DNA of 64,000 bases, taken from NCBI GenBank assembly GCA_043228905.1, contig JBHGNT010000022.1:4092001-4156000 (forward strand), read 5' to 3'. Under the pieces are notes generated by a model that saw nothing but the letters and a program-made list of their open reading frames with translations, was not told the DNA's origin and did not search any database. This DNA is from Azolla caroliniana. Taxonomy: Eukaryota; Polypodiophyta. Position numbers and translations under genes: made by a program. Below, piece after piece: positions 10,750 through 21,529 of the stretch. How positions within the stretch are numbered: position 1 is the stretch's first letter; each line of letters opens with the position of its first letter.

Positions 10750-11407
10750 TGTCGTGGAGAAAACCATCCCTAGGCGGAAACCGGGTATAACGTGCATAAA
10801 CCGGCCCTTACACGTGGGCACAAGTTTTGTTGTATAGTACGTAGATAGGTACAAGTCGGCTGAGGTGAAATCCTAGGTAGCACGCATTCATTAGGGAGAA
10901 AATTGAGGCGTATCCCTGTCCGAAAGGACAGGGAATAAACATGATGTAACGGGTGGTAACGGCCTCCCTCCTTGGGCTATAAAAGAGAGGGAGAGGTATT
11001 GTAAAAAAAATCACGTTTTGTGGAGGATGAAGTGCTGCTGGACTGGAACCGAGCTCTTCTCCTCTATCTTCTCCATAGTCGTTTTGTGCAGGTTTTCGGG
11101 AGGCTGACTCTGCTCCGCGGAACGCCCGAGTGCTTCCGGTAGAGTCTCCATCTCACGTTCTGTGCGTGTGTGTGCAGGCGTTGGAGCCTATCACTCGCCG
11201 GCTCGCCGGTTGTAACTCCTTGATTTATATATATACATATACATTCGTTCTGTCTCCATTGTTCAGAGTTAGTTTCAACTCCTGTGAATCTGTGTGTCTG
11301 TGCGCGTGTGAAGTACATCGGTAGTTTCCTTCCCCTCTTCTCATTCAGTTATTTCTCGGTCCAAGGCCCCCGTGGTCCCGCCTCGTTCTCCACGCACGTG
11401 CGTAACA
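10750..11407 (+). mobile_element. Solo LTR, family J
   Basis: This 658-bp repeat lies between the RNase H and integrase parts of the chromovirus. It starts TGTCGTGGAG, has a TATA box (CTATAAAAGAG) near 10978-10988, and ends GCGTAACA. The flanks are GCGT (10746-10749) and ACGT (11408-11411), a 4-bp TSD with one mismatch. The last ~60 bp (GGTCCAAGGCCCCCGTGGTC, then CCGCCTC) align with the end of family D, so the families are related. The right boundary was chosen for a TG...CA end and could be off by a few bases. Confidence 0.6.
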
Positions 11408-11411
11408 ACGT

Positions 11412-12800
11412 GACAACATCGCGATAGTGCATCTACTTTTCGTTGTTGCTTCCCCGCCCTATATGTGATTTTGAAGTCAAAACGCATGAGGAATTGGGCC
11501 CACCGAGGTTGCTGTCGATTTAGTACACGAGCATTCTGGAAATAAGCAAGATTTTTATGATCACTGAAGACGATGACCTGAAGTGCTGCCATTGCACAAA
11601 TGAATCCACGATGGCTAATAAGTCCTTGTCATGTATCTCGTAGTTGATTTCTGCGGCATCAAATTTGCGTGAATGGAAAGCCACAGGATGTAACTTTTCT
11701 TTATCTCCTTGTTGTGAAAGGATGCTACCGAGGGTGAAATCCAATGCATGGGCCTCCATGATGAATGGTTTGTTTGTATCCACATGAGCTAGAATAGGAG
11801 TTGATGTAAAGGCTTTCTTAAGATGCATAAAAGCCATGTCGGCTTCATTAGACCAAAGACATGCATGTCCCTTCCTGGTAAGCTGTGTGAGAGGCAAAAT
11901 AATCTTCAAGTAATCTTGTATAAACTTGCGGTAGAAGTTAGCAAAGCCTAGGAAACATTGTACATCTCGTAACGAACATGGAGTTGCCACTCTAGCACAG
12001 TTTTGACTTTAGCTAGATCCATGGAGATGCCCTTTGAGGAGATGACGTAGCCTAGAAATTCCACTTGCTTGTAGTGAAAGCTACATTTTTCCAGTTTGGC
12101 ATAAAGACCATTCTCTCGTAGTCGTTTTAGTACTAATAGTGTAACATGAGAATCATGCTCTTCCTGGGTCTTCGAATAAATCAATAGATCATCCAGATAG
12201 ATGATCAAATAGATATCCAAGAGGTCTTTGAATATATCATTTGCCATGTGCTGGAAGACTATGGGTGCATTGGTTAGACCGAACGACATAATGGTATACT
12301 CGAAGTGCCCATATCTGGTGCGAAAAGCGGTCTTCCATTCCTCTCCCGATCGGATCCGCACGAGGTTATACGCTCCTCGTAGGTCAATTTTTGTAAAAAA
12401 CTTAGCACCATTTACTCGCTCTAAAAGGCTTGATATAAGGGGAAATGCATACCTATTCCTGATGGTGACCTTATTCAAGACACAGTAATCAATGACGAGA
12501 CGAAGTGATCCATCTTTCTTCTTGACAAAGAAAATGGGTGCACCGGCCGGAGATTTCGAGTGATGAATAAACCCGCTTACGAAATTCTCTTCTATGTAGG
12601 CTCGAAGGACTTTTAACTCAGTTGGTGACAAGTTGTAAATTGGTCCCCGTGGTGGCTCTGTTCCTAGTTGTAAATCGTAGGGACGATGATGAGGAAGAGT
12701 ATTGGTCAGAAGTTGAACTAAGGATTCCTTCTTAGTATTGCTCGAAGGATGTACTAATATTGCAAATAGAAACATTGTCTCCTTGCGTCCTTCTTCACGT
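11412..12800 (-). pseudogene. Chromovirus reverse transcriptase and RNase H
   Basis: 11948-12775 encodes a near-complete gypsy RT: HHRPYDLQLGTEPPRGPIY, FVKKKDGSLRLVIDY, KIDLRGAYNLVRIR with the first catalytic D, FGLTNAPIVFQ, and IIYLDDLLIYS with the YLDD active site. A frameshift near 11975 leads into 11520-11990 with CFLGFANFYRKFI and the RNase H opening (PILAHVDTNKPFIMEAHALD). 11341-11592 continues with [13 protein letters not shown] and [19 protein letters not shown]. The copy is interrupted at both ends by solo LTRs. Confidence 0.9.
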
Positions 12801-13538
12801 TGTCGTAGTGTATTTCGTACACTACATGAAAAACGTATAAAATAACTGATTCAATAAAAATGAAGAAATAGAAGAAAATGTTAAAATACGTCATATACAT
12901 GGATAGGGCAAGATGTGAACCTTGTACATCCATGTACATAATGTGAAACTTTACCATTACACTAATATGTCATTAGTGTTAAAAAAGTAGCCATCCCACA
13001 TAGAAAGGTAAGTGCACATTAGGATAAACTTTAGTTAGACGAAAACGCATGATAAAGGAAAAAGCTACACATGCACATCTAGCATGCATGAACACTATAG
13101 TCGATAAAAACACATCAAGTTAGAAAAAGCATGATTACTTTAGAAAAAAAAGCATGTTAGATAAAGCATATAGTCTATTGATAGAAAAAGCATGGATTGC
13201 TAAAACTCTCTCATCATTATATAAGGATGGGGAGCACAATGTAATAGGTGTGTGAAAAATTTGGAAATTGGATATATTTCTAAAAAACACCAATTAATAA
13301 ATTATACTCGTGGGGTTCACGAGATTTTTATATCCTTCTCTTTCTATCTAAATTCATATTATTATCTTAATATTGATTAATCTAATACAATACACTCGTG
13401 GGATTCACGAGGTTTCTATATCTCTTTCCTACAACCTATCTATATTCTAATTAGTCTCAAATTCTTCCTCCTCCTAGTCCAAAACCCTAGCGGTTCCCAC
13501 CCGACTCACACAATGAATCGGCGTCGAAAGGCACAACA
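12801..13538 (+). mobile_element. Solo LTR, family K, 4-bp TSD
   Basis: This 738-bp repeat starts TGTCGTAGTGTATTTCG, with an immediate 8-bp hairpin (GTAGTGTA...TACACTAC), and ends GGCACAACA. The flanks are ACGT (12797-12800) and ACAT (13539-13542). Removing the repeat plus one flank makes the chromovirus frame continuous across the site, which supports the boundaries. A TATA-like ATTATATAAGG lies near 13216. A tRNA-like module lies antisense at about 12910-12967. Two direct repeats reading cgtgggattcacgag or close to it occur at about 13310 and 13398. Confidence 0.75.
12910..12967 (-). other. tRNA-like module inside solo LTR K
   Basis: On the minus strand, TAGTGTAATGG (12954-12964) is identical to the A-box-like 11-mer of the chromovirus LTR. 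GGTTCACATC (12912-12921) is B-box-like. They are 32 bp apart. The module is antisense to the LTR and upstream of its TATA-like site. It is probably tRNA- or SINE-derived and not a working tRNA gene. Confidence 0.45.
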
Positions 13539-13542
13539 ACAT

Positions 13543-14250
13543 AATTGATGGAGTGAAATGGTTGAAACTCGATGAGTAGATTCTCGGGGTTGTTGATACC
13601 AGACTTCTCTTGTTCTCCAATCTATGTCTGGATTATGTAATTAAAACCAAGGTAATCCGAGGACAATGGGATGCTTTGGACTACTAATTATATTAAATGA
13701 TACCACACACACAAAACTACCTAGGACAACCTGAATGGGTTCTGACTCTTCTATAATATTCCCAGAAGAAATGGGATGACCATCAATGAGTACTACAAAT
13801 GTGGGGCAATGAAGTTTTCTTAAGGATATCTGAGAAGCTTGGGCAAAATTCCGATCCATGAAACAAGAATTGGCTCCGGAATCTAAAAGTGCTAACACGT
13901 GTACTGGAGGGGTACTTTTAGTACTAACCATGGCTTGGGCTAAGAACACATTGCTAACTTGCTTAGAGGGAATGGAACCACTAATGGGCTGCACAGATCT
14001 AGGGTTGTCCAACCAAACGGCTCCTATTTTGGCTGGACTCAATTGTTTAACTCTTCTTCTAATTGACTAAGGATTTCAAATTTGTTTCAGATTCTTGGGC
14101 TATCATTACTATTAATACTATCATACACTCCTAAGGGAATTGACTTGGGTTTAGTACAGGCTACGATTTGATTTACCTGTCTTCTTGGCCTATGGAGACA
14201 GTTGATTGTGATATGCCCTGGTCCACCGCAATAAAGACATAATCGATTTG
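13543..14250 (-). pseudogene. Chromovirus aspartic protease
   Basis: 13641-14042 on the minus strand encodes ALLDSGANSCFMDRNF, with the catalytic D-S-G intact, and later PIVLGLPWF, the second retropepsin motif. Upstream to about 14250 lies the gag end: the minus strand has CLYCGGPGHI-like cysteines near 14225, which would be a zinc knuckle, and then a frame break. The DSG is undamaged here, unlike in gypsy-1. The domain feeds into the RT across the site now holding solo LTR K. Confidence 0.8.
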
Positions 14251-14266
14251 CATGTCGTCATTGCTT

Positions 14267-15111
14267 TTATTCTTCCGATAACGAGCCACGTCGACGCATG
14301 GTGTTGATCTCCATCAGTGTCGAAGTATTTGCCTGAGATACATCTCGTGCAAACGGTTTAGCTGCGACTGAGGCGTATGTGGGCTCCGGCCTAGGGCGTG
14401 GTATTTGTAATTGACGTTCCGAACGTCGTTCGAAAAGGCGGTTGTTGCATCGGACCGCTCGAATGATTGCCTCTGTAAGAGACTTTGGTTCTTCGGGGAA
14501 GGTTAAAAGTAAATCTTTCACATCGTTTCGCAGGCCGTAGCGAAACTGCTCCATTAGTGCCTGATCATCCCAGGGAATATCTGAGGCGAGTAAACGGAAA
14601 TCCGCCGCATAAGTAGAGGCTACACGATCGCCGTGACGCAATCGTTGGATTTTGTTGATCACCGTCCTGATGATGTCGGTATCTCTAAAGCAAGCTTTAA
14701 ACTCGCTAATAAAGTCTTCAAAGTTATTAAGCAAGGGTGATTGTTTTTCTAGAAGTGGAGCAAACTATGCCAAGGCTGAGCCGCTAAGCAACGTGCCTAT
14801 TTGGCCTACTCAGGATGCATCAGTGGGGTATCGGGAAGGATGCATTTGAATGACTAAGCGTACTTGATTAAGAAATCCCCTAAATTGTGATCGCGTTCCA
14901 TTGAATTTCACAGGAAGTCCAATCTTGGGCTCTTTATGAAATCCTTGGGGACTTGATCCTTGTTGTTGCAACGCTACGATGGTTGCTTTGAGTTGTACAC
15001 GTAACGCTAACTCCCCATGTTGTTGTTGCGTTTGCTATTTTTCTAAAGCGATTTGTTGAAGATCCCCTAACAATAATTGGTTTTCTTATTCCAATGCAAT
15101 GAAATTTTCTT
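14267..15111 (-). pseudogene. Chromovirus gag (main part)
   Basis: 14267-14734 is open and encodes the gypsy capsid core: FEDFISEFKACFRDTD, RVASTYAADFRLLASDIPWD, ALMEQFRYGLRNDVKDLL and AIIRAVRCNNRLFERR. Upstream of about 14740 the same frame continues with several stops through KFNGTRSQFRGFLNQVRLV to the transposon junction at 15112. The first 18 codons of gag lie beyond the transposon at 25881-25934, and the frame is continuous across the empty site. Confidence 0.85.
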
Positions 15112-15140
15112 TTAGGGGTGAAAGCATGCGAGTGGAAACA
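15112..15140 (+). repeat. Left TSD and terminal inverted repeat of the DNA transposon
   Basis: TTAG at 15112-15115 is the target duplication. The 25-bp TIR at 15116-15140 begins GGGTGAAAGCATGCGAGTGG and ends AAACA. It pairs with 25852-25876 with a single mismatch (G/A at the fifth base). Confidence 0.93.
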
Positions 15141-15467
15141 ATTAGCTATGTCCTTGACATAGCTAATTAGCTATGCAAAAAGCTACCATTGATAAATAGT
15201 CATTTTAGTAAAAAGCCATCATTAATAAATTAAGTATGCAAAAAACTACCATTGAAAATACTAGAGTGTTTTAATTACATATGTAAATGAGTGCCATAAA
15301 TGTGCAACATAAATTGATGTGTGCACCATAAATGTGTACCATAAATTATATATCGAATTCCTAGGTCCATTATGCATGATCCTTTGCCACATCATGTAGG
15401 CCATCTCTAGTTGAGTATTGTGGGTTAGTTGCTACCACTGTTGGTAAACCCTATCGAGTCCACCTGC
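15140..15467. repeat. Left subterminal region with palindromes
   Basis: A hairpin with 10-bp arms (TAGCTATGTC, 3-base loop, GACATAGCTA) spans 15143-15165. The 16-nt perfect palindrome ATAGCTAATTAGCTAT is at 15159-15174, about 43 bp from the element end. The same 16-mer is at 25805-25820 near the other end. Short direct repeats (aaaagctaccattga-like) follow to 15260. The rest is AT-rich with nothing recognised. Confidence 0.75.
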
Positions 15468-16160
15468 CGCCACTCTACACTGAGGGGCCGCTACTGTGCG
15501 TTCCAAGCATCATCAAAGAGCTGCTCAATTTGATGGGGTTCTCTTCTCTGTGACACTCTACACTGAGGGGCCACTACTGTGCATTCCAAGCATCATCAAA
15601 GAGCTGTTCAATCTGACGGGGTTCTCTTCTCTGTGCCACTCTACACTCAGGGGCCGCTGCTGTGCGTTCCAAGCATCATCAAAGAGTTGTTCAATCTGAC
15701 GGGGTTCTCTTCTCTTTGCCACTCTACACTCAGGGGCCGCTACTGTGCGTTCCAAGCATCATCAAAGAGCTATTCAATCTGACGGGGTTCTCTTCTCTTT
15801 TCCACTCTCACTCAAGGGCCGCTACTGTGCGTTTCAAGCATCATTGGTAACTGTTCAATCTGACGGGGTTCTCTTCTTTGTGCCACTCTACTCTCAGGTG
15901 CCTTCTATGTGCGTTCCAAGCATCATCGGTAACTATTCAATCTGACGGGGTTCTCTCCTCCATTGCCATCATTCTATACTCAGTTGCCGCTACTGTCCAA
16001 TCCCGGATTGCTTCCACATGTCGATTTGACGGAGTTCACTCATCCAACGGCAACATTCTACACTCAGTTGTTGCCATTGGTCGGTCTTGGATCGCCTCCT
16101 CAACTGTTCGATCCAACGGAGTGAAATCCTCTACTTTTCGGTCTTGGATTACAATAACTT
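15468..16160 (+). repeat. 83-bp minisatellite upstream of transposase gene A
   Basis: Four successive units start at steps of exactly 83 bp (for example GTGCGTTCCAAGCATCATC near 15496, 15579, 15662 and 15745). Two or three shorter, more diverged units continue to about 15965, and distant echoes (CTCAGTTG and GACGGAGTTC blocks) run to about 16130. The unit contains a block like TCTGACGGGGTTCTCTTCTC. The array lies 130-800 bp before the gene A start, so it probably forms promoter or leader sequence. Short open frames across it are by-products of the repeat. Confidence 0.85.
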
Positions 16161-16289
16161 TTCTGTCTATTGATTATCTTGTGTATTGCTGTGTCTAATC
16201 TTGTGTATTGTGGAATATTTTTGTGTATTGTTGTTGCCCATAGCCATCTTTAATATTTGTTTTTTTTTCTAGAAATTTAGGGTTTTAAC

Positions 16290-19200
16290 ATGTCCAGCCA
16301 AATGGAAAGGGAAGAAGGGTGTTTAGAATTACCCCTCAATGATCATAAGGATAGGGATGATGTTATCAGGACACAACAAGCCATACGAAACTATTGGGTA
16401 GAAAAAAAAAGGAAACATCGTCAATTGTTGAAGGATACGAAAGCCACACTCAGTAAAGGTAAGGATTGTTTAGCTGAGAATGTAAGTAATGCGACTACCA
16501 TCATAGAGAGAAAGGTTGTAGACTATTTCAATGTTCAAACCAAGCACATCAGCAATGAAGAAAAGAAGGTAGTACTTTATGGAATATGTAATGATCCATC
16601 GATAAAGGACTTAGTTGATTGTGATGGTCTTAATGCAAACATATCATCTATTTTAGTAAATAATCTTCGTAATAGTTTCGTATCCATGAGCAGGTCAGAA
16701 GATGATCTTTTCTTAAAAAGGTCTAGTCTAATGATGTTACTTAATAGTGATGTTGACGATATAAACATCAGTGAGCTATCTAAGGTAATTGGTGTTAGTA
16801 GAAAAACAGTGTACAATACAATGAACCGTATAATTTCCTCGGGTGAAGGAACTAGTCTACTAAAGCTAACTACAAGATGTAAGCCAATGACACCCATAAC
16901 ATTTGAAATCAAGGATGTAATCACAATGTTTTGGACTAATGAGAGTAGGGTTTCACCCAATAAAAAGGATTTATGCAGGAAACGTGTTGGAAGAAATCAA
17001 TAAGAGGAGCATCCCATTCATCTTCTTGATGTACCTCAGGTATTTACATTTATCTCAACATTTGTTTTGACTCTACTCGGAAAGTTAATTAGCTCAGTTA
17101 GCAGAAAAGCTAATTAGCTTATCAGTTACATTTACCTCAGTTAGCTACTAGGATATCTACTACATAGGTAACTGGCTACTCTCAATAGCTACTACCATGA
17201 TAGCTAATTAGCTATTCTCAATAGCTAATTTAGCTACTACTAGATACTTAGTTGTACTGGTAGCTAGTTAGCTATCATGGTAACTAGTTAGCTATTTCGT
17301 TATTACCAGCTAATTAGCTACTAGGAAAGCTAATTAGCTACCATGATAGCTAATTAGCTACTATGATAGCTACTACATAGGTAACTGGTTACTCTCAATA
17401 GCTACTACCATGATAGCTAATTAGCTATTCTCAATAGCTAATTTAGGTACTACCAGATAATTAGCTGTACTGGTAGCTAGTTAGCTATCATGGTAGCTAG
17501 TTTGCTATTTCGTTATTACCAGCTAATTAGCTACTAGGAAAGCTAATTAGCTACCATGATAGCTAATTAGCTTACTAGGATAGCTAATTAGCCATCGTGA
17601 TAGCTAATTAGCTACTAGACCAGCTAATTTGCTACCATGATAGCTAATTAGTTAGGACAGCTAATTAGCCACCATTATAGCTAATTAGCTACTAGACCAG
17701 CTAATTAGCTACCATGATAGCTAATTAGCTACTAGACAAGCTAATTAGCTACCATGATAGCTAATTAGTTACTAGGACAGCTAATTAGCCACCATGATAG
17801 CTAATTAGCTACCAGACCTGCTAATTAGCTACCATGATAGCTAATTAGCTACTAGACCAGCTAATTAGCTACTAGGAAAGCTAATTAGCCACCTTGATAG
17901 CTAATTAGCTACTAGACCAGCTAATTAGCTACCATGATAGCTAATTAGCTACTACGACAGCTAATTAGCTGCCATGATAGCTAATTAGCTACTAGGACAG
18001 CTAATTAGCTACCATGATAGCTAATTAGCTACTAGAATAGCTAATTAGCTACTAGGATAGCTAGCTAGTTACGAGAATAACTAATTCCCCTTTATTACGC
18101 AGGTCGATTTATTTATTAGGTTCAAACGAATGCATCCAACTATCAAAGTTCAACTACGAACATTCGAGTCTCTTAAGCCACACTTTTTGAGACGCTTAAA
18201 GGATCAATACACATGTTGTTGCATTTACCATGTACAGATGGGTTTTCTGAAGGCCTCTGTTAATCTACTACGTCACCATAGCGCATCCCTAACTAATACA
18301 GTTTGCACATGTGGGTGCCCAATCTGTCGATCAAGCCCGCAAGAGGAGTGTAAATCATCTGAGCACGTTATCTCTTCCATGAGTTATTTATTAGATTCAA
18401 TATTGTGTCCGAGAGAAACTGACGCTATCTTCCATATTCATAAACGTGTCATGGGTTTATGTCAAGATTGTGGCCCTACTAGATTTAGGTGGTGTCCAAA
18501 TGAATTGAGTAGTGAAATATTGATCTCTGTGAAGTTATTTGAGTCAGTGAACACCAATTTCGAAGGAAAGGTGTGTAAAAGATAGAATCTAGTTCGGAAG
18601 ATGCTTAAACCAAGGGATTTGGTGTCTCTGTTTGTAGTATCTCTAGGAAAGTTCATTAAACACAACTTCATTTATTCATGGCAGGCCCATCAGTTTAAGA
18701 CCTGCATATCTGATTTCCCAAATGATGTAGTAGTCTCAGTAGTAGATTTCGCAGAGAATTATACTTTCAAGCAGCAGAATGAAATTCAATCTATGCATTG
18801 GTGTTTAGTTCAGGTAACCATTTTTGTGCACATAACATATTTTTGAGTTTCAGGTGATGTTAAAAAAGTAATTCATTTCTTTATTTCCGATGATAAGAAG
18901 CATGATACCTTGTTCGTCCAACACTGTTTTAAGTTACATTGGCAGTGGTTATTAGCTCAACGTTTGGAGCTTACTCAACATTGGGTCTGGTCTGACGGAG
19001 CTGCGTCACAATTCAAGGCTCGACGTCCATTTTATTTTGTGGGGAGGTATCCTGCTATAACAGGTTTGGAGATGAGATGGAATTTTTTTGGGTCTGGCCA
19101 TGGTAAAGGTGAACATGATCGTGCAGGGGTTGTTATAAAGCGGGCACTTACCCATGAACAACTAAAGACAGATGGTGTGCACATGAATTGTGCATCACAT

Positions 19201-19944
19201 GTAGTTGAATTTTTAAGAACAAATATGTCGACGAGTGCCACAGGTGTTTATTCCTCGCAAGTCCGAGATATCAAACGTGAATTTTGGGAAGTGAAGATAG
19301 ATGAAGTAAATAGGGAGAAGACCTGGGAGTGCCAAGGAATTCCCGAATTGCGATCTCTGCATGCTGTTCGCGGTTATTCCAGGTTGGATGGTCATTGTAT
19401 TGCGGTAAGAGAATTGACTTGTTTTTGCTTCCATTGTGTGCAGGGAAATTGGAGATATTGTCTAAACAAAGCATACATTCAGAATTGGGAGTATCACACT
19501 CTGAATGATAAGGAAGCAGTTGATGGAGAAACAGGGCAGAATGCTGACTTCACATATGAGGGACTTGGAGATACTTTGAGTGATGTCCTGAACGTTGGGG
19601 ATAACTTCGTTGTAAATGCTGAAGAAGGCAATTCAGAGGGTGCTGATTTCTATATATTAAAGGGCACGGTTAGTAAACAGTGTGCAAGGCAGAATATTGT
19701 AGATGCATGGGGAAATTTTGTATCTGCCGGGACATTCTACATCGAAGGCATTTTTTATGCAAAACTAGATGACTACGAATATGTGTACAGGCTGTTAGAA
19801 GACAAACCAGCGGCGTATATGTACTCTCATTTGGTCAGGTGCATCAACGTCCCAATGTCAGAATACAATAGTTGCTCCGGTTTATACACTGTTGGTGCTA
19901 ATGTGTATGAATGTATTTACAATAGTATGCCATGGAATTTGTAG
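16290..19944 (+). pseudogene. Gene A: DDE-type transposase with helix-turn-helix, three in-frame stops
   Basis: Exon 1 is 16290-17039 (250 codons). A GT-AG intron at 17040-18102 holds the palindrome array. Exon 2 is 18103-19944. The phase is kept across the intron, giving about 863 codons. Residues ~153-190 (ISELSKVIGVSRKTVYNTMN) form a helix-turn-helix. Cysteine/histidine-rich blocks follow (YTCCCIYH; CTCGCPIC). Catalytic-type landmarks are DFAENY (D about 465), SDGAASQFK (D about 548) and GSGHGKGEHD (E about 587 or D about 589). The C-terminus (VGDNFVV to MYSHLVRC) looks like a small beta-barrel, possibly BAH-like. Stops are TAA at 17001, TAG at 18583 and TGA at 18844, each inside otherwise conserved-looking sequence. 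The protein probably cuts and joins the element's ends; as read, this copy cannot make it full length. Confidence 0.8.
17085..18070. repeat. Palindrome array 1 in the gene A intron
   Basis: About 1 kb is built from the 14-nt perfect palindrome TAGCTAATTAGCTA, or close variants, separated by 6-8 bp spacers. Spacers mostly alternate between CCATGA-like and CTAGAC/CTAGGA-like forms, giving a ~20-bp unit and a ~40-bp higher-order period. There are roughly forty copies. The left third (17085-17530) is a longer, less regular ~340-bp duplicated block. The array lies wholly inside the intron 17040-18102, leaving both splice sites free. Confidence 0.92.
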
Positions 19945-20291
19945 CTACAAGTAGCACTTACCATGTTCTCTTGTAAAACAAACATGTATTTCGCGAAAAC
20001 AGTTAAATATATTCGTTTGGAATCAATTTCTTGTATACAGTCTACTTTCTGTGCTTCTTTCTCAATAAAATCATGTCTTCTTTGTTAAGTTTTAAGTTAT
20101 AAGTTATAGCGAAATAGTCATCAGTAGCTAATTAGCTGTACAAATGCAGCTAATTAGCTGTCAATAGCTAAATAGTCATCAATAGCATGAAATCAACAAT
20201 CTGCAACATATTCCTCAAATTACACAGTAGATAAGTACAGTGGGAACAAGTAATTAAATTCTTCATTGAATAATGTCATCTCTTTACATAT
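19945..20291. other. Convergent intergenic region of the DNA transposon
   Basis: This lies between the stop of gene A (19944) and the minus-strand coding segment ending at 20292. AATAAA at about 20064 could be the gene A polyadenylation signal. 20108-20185 has three or four further copies of the palindrome core (AGCTAATTAGCTG forms). On the minus strand, AATAAA-like words are weak. No other gene is seen. Confidence 0.6.
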
Positions 20292-21280
20292 TTATAAATT
20301 ACCATTGGAAATGTCTACAAATCTCCTATAAACAGCTAAGCTCTTGCTAGTAAGTGGAACGAGTCTACATATATTATCCGCATATCGAGCTCGGTATGGA
20401 GTCCACAACCATGCACCTAGTTGGCAGCTCACTGTTTGCACCAGGTACTGTTCAGGCATTTCCTCGGGTAGAATGAGACAGCATCTCCGAATATTGAAGT
20501 AGTGCTGGAAATGTTCTGTATCCAAAATCAATGTATTGTCGGCATTATATTCAGGCCAAGTAGCCCAAAAATCAGAAAGTCTCTTGAATCTTGCAGCTTC
20601 CATTTGCTCACAATTTTCTCGTGCCCATTGACCTTTAAAACGACTTCGCCATTTTGGGAAGAATCTTGCCAAACACTTCCACACATCTGATTTTGGTTTT
20701 TCACTCCAAATAAACAAATCAAAGTATTCCACAGCCCACTCTAGAAACTGATTCGCGTCCCTCCTTTATCTCACACTGATTTGCATATATCTCACACTCA
20801 TCAAGACTTTATCAAGCTCCAAGATCAAGGCTCTTCTTTCGACTTCTAGTGGTTTAGGTTTCCATTCCTGAAACTGAGCCGCTGTTACACCATTTTCTGG
20901 TAGGATACGATCAATCTCAATCAGCTCAGGTTCGGCCGACACAACTGGCGTCCTTTTCCTCTTCAAACCCCTAGTCGACTATGTTGGGCCTGGCTTCACA
21001 TTCTGGTGCTCTTGTTTTGTCGACTTAGTTATCAATCCTTGGATTACCTCGGTGCATGTAGCTACTGATCTGCTCGATATCAGTCCACTGGTATCACATG
21101 CTGCATCTACCTGCAACACCAAGTCATCCGTGCTACATGCTTGATCAACTTGTGTGACCAGATCACTTGTGTCAGTTGCTACATCTACTTTCAAGATGGG
21201 GCCCTTTAAACATGCCGCAATATCAATAGTATCCACATTGCCATTGGCCTTATGAGCAATAGAATCAAACCCTTTAGACT
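20292..21280 (-). pseudogene. Third coding segment of the transposon (gene C or alternative 3' exon of gene B), two stops
   Basis: Minus-strand sequence from an acceptor-like GTTGCAG (exon start 21280) stays in one frame for about 330 codons, with one stop near 20980 (TAG after VKPGPT) and one near 20766 (TAA after MQISVR). The first part is acidic with short repeats (DTSDLVTQVDQAC, then TDDLVLQVDAAC). The end is rich in tryptophan and aromatic residues (FFPKWRSRFKGQW, FWATWPEYNAD, QLGAWLWTPYRARYAD) and ends ISNGNL. I do not recognise it. It could be the 3' part of a longer gene B isoform, using a donor-like GAAAGTAAGA near 21980, or a separate gene. Confidence 0.55.
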
Positions 21281-21529
21281 CTGCAACATCAGAAAACACC
21301 AACATATTCACACTCACAAAGTAACTAACAGTCTCACAAAACAATATCCTGAACATCAAAGAGTTTCAGTCATAGAACAACACTCTTCAAATTATCTTGG
21401 AAAAACATCATAGAGTTCCATTACATAATGTGGATCAAGCAACAACCAATCTGAGGTTTTACTTGTCCAACAGGATAGTAAAACTTCATAAAACCCTAGC
21501 AAAATCCCTAAGCTAACAATCATATCCAA

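Noticed and set aside
15496-15850. Overlapping 62-67-codon plus-strand frames
   Set aside because: They repeat at 83-bp steps and are generated by the minisatellite.
17085-18070. CRISPR-like array of short repeats with spacers
   Set aside because: The repeat is a 14-nt palindrome with 6-8 bp spacers of only two or three kinds. The DNA is plant nuclear, and no cas genes are present.
18815-18852. A second short intron in gene A (GT at 18815, AG at 18852)
   Set aside because: It would be 38 nt, too short for a plant intron and not a multiple of three. The sequence is in frame apart from one TGA and fits the transposase family without removal.
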